NCBI GenBank assembly: GCA_946637545.1
Contig: CAMPBI010000003.1
Coordinates: 1-38,477, forward strand
Source of the DNA: an uncultured Clostridia bacterium
GTDB taxonomy: Bacteria; Bacillota; Clostridia; Oscillospirales; Acutalibacteraceae
Length of the DNA stretch: 38,477 nt
Direction of reading: 5' to 3'
Part shown: piece after piece, positions 23,874 through 31,955 of the stretch
Numbering within the stretch: position 1 is the first letter of the stretch
Layout: each line of letters begins with the position of its first letter
Program-made: the position numbers and the translations under genes
The notes under the pieces: model-generated
Seen by the model: only the letters and a program-made list of their open reading frames with translations
Told to the model about the DNA's origin: nothing
Database searches by the model: none

Positions 23874-24809
23874 ATGAGTAAAACAAAAATCATCTGCGTG
23901 GTCGGTGCAACAGCATCCGGCAAAACGTCGCTTGCGGTAGAGCTTGCAAAAGCTCTTGACGGAGAAATAATATCTGCCGACTCAATGCAGGTTTACAGGG
24001 ATATGACGGTTGCCACGGCAGCCGCAACCGAGGAAGAACAGCAGGGGGTCAAGCATCACCTTCTGCAAATACTCGATATGAGCGAAAGCTTTTCGGTATC
24101 CGATTTTGTTGAAAAAGCAGGCGACGCGATTGACGATATCACCTCGCGCGGCAAAGTTCCCATTGTCGCAGGCGGCACGGGACTGTTTATCGACAGCCTT
24201 GTGAAGGGCGTGAAGTTTTCAGATGTCGGTATTGATGAAAAATTGCGCGAGGAGCTCGGAAAAAAGTCAAACGACGAGCTTTACGACGAGTTGTGCAGAC
24301 TTGACAGCGCTGCGGCTGCAGAAATTCACAAAAACAACCGCAAGCGCGTAATCAGAGCGCTTGAACTCTGCTACGGCGGGACAAGCAAAACCGAGCAGAA
24401 CGACAATTCGCTCAAGGATAAAAGTCCCTACGATGCGTTTTACATCGGTATCGGTTACAGGGACAGGGAAAAGCTTTATGCACGCATCAACAGGCGTGTT
24501 GACATAATGCTTGAAAATGGGCTGCTCGACGAAGCAAAGGCTGTTGTCGGCAGCGCGGGCAAGACAGCCCGACAGGCAATCGGGCACAAGGAACTCGTGC
24601 CGTATTTTGACGGCGACTGCACGCTTGACGAGGCCGTGGAAAACATCAAACGCGAAACACGGCGTTATGCAAAGCGGCAGCTTACCTGGTTTCGCAGAAA
24701 CGAGGGGATTAAGTGGCTTTACGCCGACGAAATGACGGCTGACGGCCTTGTAAAGAGCGCAACGGCGCTTGCAAAAGAATTTTTGGAAACGGAGGGGGAA
24801 AATGCCTAA
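23874..24809 (+). CDS. miaA: tRNA dimethylallyltransferase
   Basis: MiaA isopentenylates A37 of tRNA, the step before MiaB. The 311-residue protein has P-loop GATASGKTSLA (residues 11-21), DSMQVYRDM, GGTGLFIDSL, a RQAIGHKEL motif and a tRNA-binding C-terminal ETRRYAKRQLTWFRRN. It begins one base after the mutL stop, with GGCAGG as a weak SD, so coupling to mutL is likely. Its last 8 bases overlap the next gene. The placement of miaA after mutSL and miaB before it is a common Firmicute arrangement. Confidence 0.96.
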   Translation: MSKTKIICVVGATASGKTSLAVELAKALDGEIISADSMQVYRDMTVATAAATEEEQQGVKHHLLQILDMSESFSVSDFVEKAGDAIDDITSRGKVPIVAGGTGLFIDSLVKGVKFSDVGIDEKLREELGKKSNDELYDELCRLDSAAAAEIHKNNRKRVIRALELCYGGTSKTEQNDNSLKDKSPYDAFYIGIGYRDREKLYARINRRVDIMLENGLLDEAKAVVGSAGKTARQAIGHKELVPYFDGDCTLDEAVENIKRETRRYAKRQLTWFRRNEGIKWLYADEMTADGLVKSATALAKEFLETEGENA

Positions 24810-26028
24810 ACTAAAAAGAGATGACATAGCCATAGTTATAGCAGTTCTTGTTATAGCGGTGTACATAATTTTTCAGTTTTACAGCGTTTCGCATGTTGAA
24901 CTTGAAACGCAGACGGCGACACTCACCACCGTTTATAACAAAATTGACGCGACGGCTCTTGTCGTCCGCGACGAGCACACTCTTGACGCCGCTGCGAGCG
25001 GAGTTACCGTGCCGTGCATTTCGGACGGCGACAAGGTCAGGGTCGACGGAAATGTGGCGATGACCTTTTCATCTGCTGACGAGGCAAAAAAATTCTCACA
25101 GTATGCAGATATAACAAGGGAGCTTAAGTATTACGAAAATCTTGAATCTATGACTGTCGGTCAGGTGGGCAATGTTGAAACGCTCGACAGTGAAATTGCT
25201 GCAAAGACGGATGAGTATATTCGCGCAACTGCAAAACTGTCAACCTCCGGTGTGGCAGACAGGAGCAGCGAACTCAACGAAACTATACTTCGCCGCCAGA
25301 TGCTTATCGGCGAAAATGTTGACCTCGTTTCAATTATTCAGGATTTACGAAAACAGCAGCAAAGTTATTCCGGAACAAAGCCGAGCAGTTATATCAAAAC
25401 CGATGTTTCAGGTGTGTTTTCAAGCTTTACTGACGGATTTGAACAATCGTTTGATTATTCGAAGATTACCGAAATGAAGCTCGGCGATGTCAAAAAAGCG
25501 CTTAAAAAGGTTGACAGTAAAACGAATGAAAGCGGCAAGTACCTTGGCAAGCTTGTTACAAGTTATCAGTGGTATTTTCTGTGCGCGGTGCCGAGCGACT
25601 CAGTAAAGGGACTTGAAAACGGCAATACCATACAGGTGGCGCTGAAAAACAGCGACGACACGGTTATCAATATGCAAATTATCAGCGGCGCGCAGCCCGA
25701 AGCAGGTGCAAAGGAAACCGTGCTGGTACTCGGCTCAAGTACTATGAACAGCAAGCTTGCTTCAATTCGCAAGGAGGATATCGAAATACGAATTGATTCA
25801 AAGGAAGGCATCAAGGTTCCTTCGGCTGCACTCCATGTTGAAGACGGTAAAAAAGGCGTTTACGCTCTTATCTCGAGCCAGATTCGCTTTCGCGAGGCAG
25901 AGGTCATTTACAGCGACGAGGATTACGTTCTGCTGAAATTTGACCCCGAGAACGGAAACGGAATTCGCCTTTACGATAAAATTATTATTCAGGGAAAGGG
26001 GTTAAGTGATGGCAGAGTTTATACTTGA
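24802..26028 (+). CDS. HlyD-like membrane fusion/efflux adaptor protein
   Basis: The 408-residue protein has a short basic N-terminus, one membrane helix (about residues 9-29) and a long extracytoplasmic part. A beta-rich segment with DATALVVRDEHT and GVTVPCISDGDKVRV resembles the barrel/lipoyl-like half motif of HlyD-type adaptors, followed by helical residues ~90-200 and a beta-rich C-terminal half (VPSAALHVEDGKKGVYAL, then YDKIIIQGKGL). ATG 24802 follows GGAGGGGG; the longer frame reaches into miaA. No transporter or outer-membrane partner is adjacent. I recall similar proteins next to yggS-sepF in other Clostridia, so a cell-envelope role is an inference. Confidence 0.7.
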   Translation: MPKLKRDDIAIVIAVLVIAVYIIFQFYSVSHVELETQTATLTTVYNKIDATALVVRDEHTLDAAASGVTVPCISDGDKVRVDGNVAMTFSSADEAKKFSQYADITRELKYYENLESMTVGQVGNVETLDSEIAAKTDEYIRATAKLSTSGVADRSSELNETILRRQMLIGENVDLVSIIQDLRKQQQSYSGTKPSSYIKTDVSGVFSSFTDGFEQSFDYSKITEMKLGDVKKALKKVDSKTNESGKYLGKLVTSYQWYFLCAVPSDSVKGLENGNTIQVALKNSDDTVINMQIISGAQPEAGAKETVLVLGSSTMNSKLASIRKEDIEIRIDSKEGIKVPSAALHVEDGKKGVYALISSQIRFREAEVIYSDEDYVLLKFDPENGNGIRLYDKIIIQGKGLSDGRVYT

Positions 26029-26734
26029 TGAAAAACGCGTTCAGACCACGATAGACAATTACAACCGAGTCAGAACGCAGATTAAGGAGGCTGCGCTCAA
26101 AGCGGGCAGAGGTGAAAACGATGTCCGTCTGATGTGCGTTACCAAAACTGTTGAGGCGCAGTACATTAACCCCGTGCTCGACCTCGGAGCCGATTTAATC
26201 GGTGAAAACAGGGTGCAGGAGTTCCTCGGAAAAAAGGACGACCTTCACCTTGACGGAGTTGAAAAGCATCTTATCGGTCATCTTCAGACAAACAAGGTGC
26301 GACAGATTGTCGGCGAGGTTGATATGATTGAGTCGGTTGACTCGCTCAAGCTCGCTGCCGAAATTGCAAAGCAGTCGCAGAAAAGGGATATAGTCACCGA
26401 CGTGCTTGTCGAGGTAAATGTCGGCAAAGAGGAATCAAAAAGCGGTATTTATGCCGAGGGGCTCGAAGAACTGCTCTGTCAGATTTCAGAGCTTGGCGGA
26501 ATCCGTGTTCGCGGACTTATGACAATTCCCCCGATTTGTGACGAAAGCGAGGCGCGAAAATATTTTGCCCGACTTCGTCAGTCCTTTGAGGACATCAAGG
26601 GCAAAAAAATTGACAACATTAATATGGACATTCTCTCTATGGGTATGAGCGGCGATTTTGAAGCTGCCGTGCTCGAGGGGTCAAATATAGTAAGAGTAGG
26701 CTCTGCAATCTTCGGAGCCAGAAAATATTTTTAA
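26009..26734 (+). CDS. yggS: PLP homeostasis protein, YggS/YlmE family
   Basis: The 241-residue PLP-binding, alanine-racemase-fold protein maintains pyridoxal phosphate and amino acid balance without known catalysis. The PLP lysine is Lys46 in LMCVTKT. Other family motifs are GADLIGENRVQEF, HLIGHLQTNK, VLVEVNVGKEESKSG, RGLMTIPP and LSMGMSGDFEAAV. ATG 26009 follows AAAGGGG; it overlaps the adaptor gene by 20 bases. In Bacillus the orthologue ylmE directly precedes ylmF/sepF, as here. Confidence 0.94.
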   Translation: MAEFILDEKRVQTTIDNYNRVRTQIKEAALKAGRGENDVRLMCVTKTVEAQYINPVLDLGADLIGENRVQEFLGKKDDLHLDGVEKHLIGHLQTNKVRQIVGEVDMIESVDSLKLAAEIAKQSQKRDIVTDVLVEVNVGKEESKSGIYAEGLEELLCQISELGGIRVRGLMTIPPICDESEARKYFARLRQSFEDIKGKKIDNINMDILSMGMSGDFEAAVLEGSNIVRVGSAIFGARKYF

Positions 26735-26758
26735 CAAATTAAGAGTGAGGTAGAAAAG

Positions 26759-27262
26759 ATGGGATTTTTAGACAAGGTTAAAGACATTATCAGCGAAAAC
26801 GACGAGGACGAATTTGACGATTACTATGACGATGCGGAGTCATTCGGCTCTTCGTCCAGAAGCTCACGCCGCGAAAGAGAGCGCGAGCTGGCACCTCCTG
26901 TTTCAAGCTACGAAAGGGAGGAACGCCCTGCAGAGCGTCCTTTGAGACGTCAGAAAAATGACAAGGTTGTCAACATTCACACAACCGCACAGCTTCAGGT
27001 TGTTCTCTGTAAGCCTGAAAGATATGAAGAGGCTGCTGCAATTGCCGACAACCTCAACGAAAGACGCACGGTTGTGCTCAATCTTGAAAGCACAAACCGC
27101 GATGTTGCAAGGCGCCTGCTCGACTTTTTGTCCGGCGTAGCATATGCAAACAACGGTCAGATTAAGCGTGTTGCAAATTCAACATACATAATTACCCCGT
27201 ACAATGTTGATGTAATGGGCGATTTGATTGACGAGCTTGAAAATAACGGAATGTTTATGTAA
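26759..27262 (+). CDS. sepF: Cell division protein SepF
   Basis: SepF links FtsZ filaments to the membrane and supports septum assembly in Gram-positive bacteria. The 167-residue protein starts with an amphipathic membrane-targeting helix (MGFLDKVKDII), has an acidic then basic linker (DEDEFDDYYDD; SSRRERERE), and ends with the conserved FtsZ-binding domain (about residues 70-167: VVNIHTTAQLQVVLCKP, RRTVVLNLE, RRLLDFLSGVAYANNG). A GAGGT sequence lies before the ATG. It follows yggS by 24 bases and precedes divIVA by 18. Confidence 0.95.
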   Translation: MGFLDKVKDIISENDEDEFDDYYDDAESFGSSSRSSRRERERELAPPVSSYEREERPAERPLRRQKNDKVVNIHTTAQLQVVLCKPERYEEAAAIADNLNERRTVVLNLESTNRDVARRLLDFLSGVAYANNGQIKRVANSTYIITPYNVDVMGDLIDELENNGMFM

Positions 27263-27280
27263 CGAGGGAAAGAGAAGAAT

Positions 27281-28510
27281 ATGATTAGTGCAAATGATTT
27301 AAGAAATGTCAGCCTTACAAAAAATGACGGCGGCTACGATGTTGAAGAGGTAAACGCAACAATCAATGCTGCTGCCGACACTATTGACGCTTATGTTAAC
27401 GAGAACAAGGAGCTCTATCGCAAGATGGAGGTTCTCGCCGCTAAAATAGAGGAGTACAGGGAAGAGGAGGACTCGATTAAGACCGCCCTCATCACTGCAC
27501 AGAAGATGGCAGATCAGATTAAGAAGGAATCAAGCGCAACAGCGAAAGAGCTGCTTACCACAAGCGAGGCTACTGCAACCAAGACTGTAAGCGACGCAAA
27601 CGAGCAGGCAGACAAGATTGTCAGCGAGGCAAGGGACTACGCGTCATCAATCGTCAAGGAAAAAACTGACGAGGCAAACGCAATTACAGCCGACGCCGAA
27701 AAGAAGGCAAACGATGCAATCAATTCCTCAAAAATTGTTGCGCAAAACATTCTTGACCAGGCAAAAGAGATTTCGGACGACCTCATCGCAAAGTCAAAAG
27801 AGGAAAAGGTTGCTTACGAAGCACTCAATTCATCACTTCGCGCAAACGCGCAGGAGTTTATCGCAAACGTTTCGGCACTCTATATTCGCCAGCTTGAGTC
27901 ACTCAAAAACGCAAGCCTTGACGCCGCAGAAAGCGATGAAAAGGAAATTGAGTCGATTCAGCAGGAGGTTGATTCTCTTGTAAGCGAAATGGGCGAAATT
28001 GAAAACTCGATTCCTACCGATGTCACTGTTGACACCTTCGATTTTGACGACGAGGAAGAAACACAGGACGCTTCGGAGGAAATCGCTGAAGAGGCTGAAG
28101 AAGCAGAGGAAAATGACGATGATTTTGAAATCATCGACGATGACGACGACGCATTTGAAGAGCTTGACGAAGATGATATAAATGACGCTGTCGAGAGCTT
28201 TACCGAGGAAGAGGAGGAGCCCGAGGATCCGATGAAGGCTGTTGAGGCTTTTTCGCAGAAGGGTATGACTCCGATTGACAGAGACGCTTTTTCAGTTCCG
28301 GAAATCACCGAGGAGCCGACCATGGAAAGCGCAGAGGAGAAGTCGCTTTTTGATGAAGAGGCACCTGCGTTTGAATCCTATTTCAACGTAAAGAAAAAGG
28401 ATGTTCACGGCGACAGAACACAGACTATTTCGCTTGTTCCGCCCGAGGATGACGAGGAAGAGAAAAAAGATGAGCCTAAATTCAAGGGCTTTTTCGGAAA
28501 AAAGAAATAA
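27281..28510 (+). CDS. divIVA: DivIVA-domain protein, long form with acidic tail
   Basis: Residues 1-~60 match the DivIVA N-terminal domain (ISANDLRNVSLT, then GGYDVEEVNATI), which binds curved membrane at poles and septa. Residues ~40-240 are an alanine- and glutamate-rich coiled coil. Residues ~245-320 are extremely acidic (runs such as NDDDFEIIDDDDDAFEEL), and the C-terminus returns to basic, FKGFFGKKK. At 409 residues it is more than twice the size of the 164-residue Bacillus protein. The gene lies between sepF and ileS, as in Bacillus, but ylmG and ylmH, usually found between sepF and divIVA, are absent. GAGGGAAAG precedes the ATG. Confidence 0.9.
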   Translation: MISANDLRNVSLTKNDGGYDVEEVNATINAAADTIDAYVNENKELYRKMEVLAAKIEEYREEEDSIKTALITAQKMADQIKKESSATAKELLTTSEATATKTVSDANEQADKIVSEARDYASSIVKEKTDEANAITADAEKKANDAINSSKIVAQNILDQAKEISDDLIAKSKEEKVAYEALNSSLRANAQEFIANVSALYIRQLESLKNASLDAAESDEKEIESIQQEVDSLVSEMGEIENSIPTDVTVDTFDFDDEEETQDASEEIAEEAEEAEENDDDFEIIDDDDDAFEELDEDDINDAVESFTEEEEEPEDPMKAVEAFSQKGMTPIDRDAFSVPEITEEPTMESAEEKSLFDEEAPAFESYFNVKKKDVHGDRTQTISLVPPEDDEEEKKDEPKFKGFFGKKK

Positions 28511-28532
28511 ACCAAAGGAGCAAAACAGACCA

Positions 28533-31328
28533 ATGGACTACAATAAGACACTGAATTTACCGCAGACCGATTTCCCGATGCGTGCCTCGCTGCCGCAGAG
28601 AGAGCCTGAATTTCTCAAGGCATGGGAGGAAAACAAGCAGTACGAAGAGCTTATGAAGCATAATGCCGACAAGCCTATGTTTCTTCTTCACGACGGCCCT
28701 CCGTACGCAAACGGCGATATTCACATCGGACATGCGCTCAACAAAACGCTCAAGGATTTTATCGTTCGCTACAAGAATATGACCGGCTTTCAGTCACCGT
28801 ATGTTCCCGGATGGGACACTCACGGTCTGCCGACAGAGCTTGCGGCAAGAAAGAAGGCGGGCATTTCTGCAGAGAGCAATATCTCTGACCTTGAACTGCG
28901 CAAAATTTGCCGCGACACAGCGCTTTCCTATGTTGACCTTCAGCGTGAAAGCTTCAAAAGAATGGGCGTAATCGGCGAATGGGACAATCCGTACATCACA
29001 CTCAAAAAAGAATTTGAGCAGGAGCAGATTAAGGTGTTTGCGTCAATGGCAAACAAGGGCTACATCTACAAGGGACTCAAGCCTGTTTACTGGTGCTCCG
29101 ACTGCCACACTGCACTTGCAGAGGCAGAAATTGAGTACGGCGAGGACCCGTGCCACTCAATTTATGTAAAGTTCAAGGTTACAGACGATATGGGCAAGCT
29201 TGCCGCAATGGGCGCTGACCTTGATAAAACATATTTTGTAATCTGGACCACAACAACCTGGACTCTTCCTGCAAACGTTGCTATCTGCGTAGGACCGAAC
29301 TATGAGTACTCACTCCTCAAGGCAAACGGCGAATACTATGTAATGGCAACCGACCTTGCACCTGTTGCAATGGCAGACGCAGGCGTAACAGATTACGAAA
29401 CCGTCGGCATCATCCGCGGTAACGAGCTTGAATATATGAAGACCGCGCATCCTTTCATCGACAGAACCTCACTTGTTATTGTCGGCGACCACGTAACTCT
29501 TGAAAGCGGTACAGGCTGCGTTCACACAGCACCGGGTCACGGTGTTGACGACTACAATGTCTGCAGAAAATATCCCGAAATCCCGATGGTAGTTCCTGTT
29601 GACGACAAGGGTATGCTCACCGAGGAAGCAGGTATGTTTGCAGGTCTTTCAACAGAAGATGCAAACAAGCCGATTGCGCAGTATCTCGACGAGCACGGTT
29701 CACTTTTTGCACTCAAAAAGATTAAGCACCAGTATCCTCACTGCTGGAGATGCCACAAGCCCGTTATCTTCAGAGCAACATCACAGTGGTTCTGCTCTGT
29801 CGACGACTTCAAGGACGACGCTGTAAAGGCTGCCGAGGAGGTAAAGTGGTTCCCCGAGTGGGGCAAGGACAGACTTCAGTCGATGGTTCAGGAGCGCGCC
29901 GACTGGTGTATTTCGCGTCAGAGAAAATGGGGCGTTCCGATTCCGGTTATCTACTGTAAGGACTGCGGCAAAGAGATTATTGACGCAGGCGTAATGGACA
30001 AGGTTTCAGACATTTTCGGCGAGGAAGGCTCGGACGCGTGGTTCGCTCACGACGCAGAGTACTTTGTACCCGAAGGCTTCACTTGCCCGCACTGCGGCAA
30101 GGCAAACGGCTTTGAAAAAGAAACCGATATTATGGATGTTTGGTTTGACTCGGGCTCGTCGCACTTTGCAGTTTGCAAAAACAGACCGAATCTCAAATGG
30201 CCTGCAGACGTTTATCTTGAGGGTGCAGACCAGTACAGAGGCTGGTTCCAGTCATCGCTGCTCACATCTGTCGCAGCGGGTAAGGGCGCGCCTTACAAAG
30301 AAATCATCACTCACGGCTGGACAGTTGACGGCGAGGGCAGAAAGATGTCAAAATCTCTCGGCAACGGTATCGCACCGCAGGAGGTTATCTCAAAGTACGG
30401 CGCAGATATTCTCCGTCTTTGGGTTGCATCTGCCGACTACCACGCAGACATCCGCATCAGCCCCGAAATCCTCAAGCAGATTTCGGATAATTACAGAAAA
30501 ATCAGAAATACTGCAAGATACTGCCTCGGCAACCTCTACGATTTTGATCCCGACAAGGATATGGTTGCTACTGATGAGCTTGAAGAGCTCGACAAGTACG
30601 CTCTTATGAAGCTTGACGAGGTGCTCAAAACAGCGAGAGCAGGCTACGATAACTATGAGTATCACACAACTGCTCACGCGCTTCACAATTTCTGCGTTGT
30701 CGATATGAGTAATTTCTATTTTGACGTTCTCAAAAACAGACTTTACACATCGGCACCGGACAGCAAGTCAAGACGCGCAGCACAGACAGTTCTTTACAAG
30801 GTGCTTGACGCGCTCACACTTGTACTCACTCCGATTCTTGCATTTACCTGCGATGAAATCTGGAGAGAAATGAAGCACGAAAGCGGCAAGGACGCACGCT
30901 CACCGCTGTTTAACGAGATTCCGACTGCAGATTTTATCGAAACTGACGACGCTTTCATCGCAAAGTGGGACAGAATCCACGAAATCCGCACCGATGTTCA
31001 GAAGGCTCTCGAGCTTGCACGAAATGAAAAGATTATCGGCAAGCCGCTCGAGGCAAAGATTACTCTTTTCGCAGACGGCGAGCTGAAGGAATTCCTCGAG
31101 GCTGCAAAGGCAGACCTCCCCGAAATCTTCATCACCTCTGCTGTTGAAATTGCAGACGGCGAGGGCGAGTTCAAGGGCGATGTTGACGGACTTTCTGTCA
31201 CTGTTTCAAAGGCAGACGGCGAAAAGTGCGAGCGCTGCTGGAGATACACACGCACAGTAGGTATTAACGGCGCACATCCGACACTTTGTAAGGAATGTGC
31301 AGATACAATGGAAAAGCTTAATTTTTAA
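28533..31328 (+). CDS. ileS: Isoleucine-tRNA ligase
   Basis: IleRS charges tRNA-Ile and edits valine. The 931-residue class I synthetase has HIGHALNK (HIGH at residues 64-67), YVPGWDTHGLPTE, the editing domain, DQYRGWFQSSL, GRKMSKSLGNGI (KMSKS loop) and a C-terminal zinc site formed by CERCWRYTR and CKECAD. This is the standard bacterial form. ATG 28533 has AAAGGAG 12 bases upstream; a longer frame into divIVA is an artefact. Only 22 bases separate it from divIVA, so there is no room for a T-box leader, which is otherwise common for Firmicute synthetases. Confidence 0.97.
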   Translation: MDYNKTLNLPQTDFPMRASLPQREPEFLKAWEENKQYEELMKHNADKPMFLLHDGPPYANGDIHIGHALNKTLKDFIVRYKNMTGFQSPYVPGWDTHGLPTELAARKKAGISAESNISDLELRKICRDTALSYVDLQRESFKRMGVIGEWDNPYITLKKEFEQEQIKVFASMANKGYIYKGLKPVYWCSDCHTALAEAEIEYGEDPCHSIYVKFKVTDDMGKLAAMGADLDKTYFVIWTTTTWTLPANVAICVGPNYEYSLLKANGEYYVMATDLAPVAMADAGVTDYETVGIIRGNELEYMKTAHPFIDRTSLVIVGDHVTLESGTGCVHTAPGHGVDDYNVCRKYPEIPMVVPVDDKGMLTEEAGMFAGLSTEDANKPIAQYLDEHGSLFALKKIKHQYPHCWRCHKPVIFRATSQWFCSVDDFKDDAVKAAEEVKWFPEWGKDRLQSMVQERADWCISRQRKWGVPIPVIYCKDCGKEIIDAGVMDKVSDIFGEEGSDAWFAHDAEYFVPEGFTCPHCGKANGFEKETDIMDVWFDSGSSHFAVCKNRPNLKWPADVYLEGADQYRGWFQSSLLTSVAAGKGAPYKEIITHGWTVDGEGRKMSKSLGNGIAPQEVISKYGADILRLWVASADYHADIRISPEILKQISDNYRKIRNTARYCLGNLYDFDPDKDMVATDELEELDKYALMKLDEVLKTARAGYDNYEYHTTAHALHNFCVVDMSNFYFDVLKNRLYTSAPDSKSRRAAQTVLYKVLDALTLVLTPILAFTCDEIWREMKHESGKDARSPLFNEIPTADFIETDDAFIAKWDRIHEIRTDVQKALELARNEKIIGKPLEAKITLFADGELKEFLEAAKADLPEIFITSAVEIADGEGEFKGDVDGLSVTVSKADGEKCERCWRYTRTVGINGAHPTLCKECADTMEKLNF

Positions 31329-31464
31329 TTATAAATGATTAATTATGAATGATGAATTGAGGTTACTCGCTTTGCTCGTACAATATAGGGGCACTTTGTG
31401 AATTGCCATGTAAAACGGATGTGAGCAGAACTCACCATCAAATCATAATTTATAATTTACAATT
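31327..31464. mobile_element. MITE-like element with imperfect terminal inverted repeats
   Basis: The left arm, 31327-31354, matches the reverse complement of the right arm, 31436-31464, at 24 positions with four mismatches and one gap (arms begin AATTATAAAT and AATTGTAAAT). The element is about 138 bases, contains no reading frame of note and sits exactly between the ileS stop codon and the lspA start. It is AT-rich at both ends with a more GC-rich centre. No transposase is encoded and no target duplication is evident. It shares GCGAGTAAC, inverted, with the spacer at 9337-9345. The size and ends fit a miniature inverted-repeat element; a gene-specific regulatory structure is the alternative. 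Confidence 0.6.
31357..31384 (+). promoter_or_regulatory. Possible promoter for lspA inside the MITE-like element
   Basis: TTGAGG at 31357-31362 and TACAAT at 31379-31384 are 16 bases apart. Transcription would start near 31391 and reach lspA after ~80 bases. The match is moderate. Confidence 0.4.
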
Positions 31465-31469
31465 CCTGT

Positions 31470-31955
31470 ATGCATACTAAAAAACATATATCCTGCTCGG
31501 TTATGATTATTCTCATAATCGCGTTTGACCAGATAACTAAATATCTTGCAAAAGCATATCTCGCAGGGGGTAAAGTCGTGGACTTTATCCCCCGCGCGGT
31601 GCAGTTTCGCTATGCCGAAAATACAGGTATGGCTTTTTCGCTTTTTTCGGGTGCAAGGTGGATTTTTATTGTGCTCACGGTTGTTGTCTGCGCAGGCGTA
31701 ATGTGGTATATGTTTTCAAACAGGTGCCGGTCACTTTGGATGTACTGGTCGCTCGGCGTAGTTGTTTCGGGCGGACTCGGCAATCTTGTTGACAGGGCGC
31801 GTTTCGGCTATGTTGTCGATTTTATCGAACCTACATTTATGAACTTTGCGGTGTTCAATATTGCCGACAGTGCGGTAACTCTCGGAGCGGTGTCGCTTGT
31901 TTTGTATCTTGTTTTTGACTTGTTCAAAAAGGACGGGGAAAAAGCAGATGAATAA
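31470..31955 (+). CDS. lspA: Lipoprotein signal peptidase (signal peptidase II)
   Basis: LspA cleaves signal peptides of diacylglyceryl-modified prolipoproteins within the membrane. The 161-residue, four-helix protein shows DQITKY (residues 20-25), AENTGMAFSL (49-58), GGLGNLVDRARFGYVVDF (101-118) and FNIADSAVTLG (129-139), which contain the conserved aspartates and asparagines of this aspartic protease. ATG 31470 is the first start available, but the bases before it belong to the flank of the MITE-like element and show no Shine-Dalgarno sequence, so initiation may be poor or depend on a different start. The next in-frame ATG (residue 12) also lacks an SD and would cut into the first helix. 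Confidence 0.94.
   Translation: MHTKKHISCSVMIILIIAFDQITKYLAKAYLAGGKVVDFIPRAVQFRYAENTGMAFSLFSGARWIFIVLTVVVCAGVMWYMFSNRCRSLWMYWSLGVVVSGGLGNLVDRARFGYVVDFIEPTFMNFAVFNIADSAVTLGAVSLVLYLVFDLFKKDGEKADE

Noticed and set aside
24267-24866. 199-residue minus-strand frame inside miaA
   Set aside because: Shadow of miaA and the start of the adaptor gene; no supporting signals.
27958-28323. Serine-rich 121-residue minus-strand frame
   Set aside because: It is the complement of the acidic GAC/GAA codon run of divIVA, which automatically yields Ser-rich antisense.
28401-28532. N-terminal extension of ileS into divIVA
   Set aside because: The proper start at 28533 has AAAGGAG upstream, and the extension has no synthetase similarity.
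28511-28532. T-box leader before ileS
   Set aside because: The divIVA-ileS gap is only 22 bases, too short for any T-box structure.
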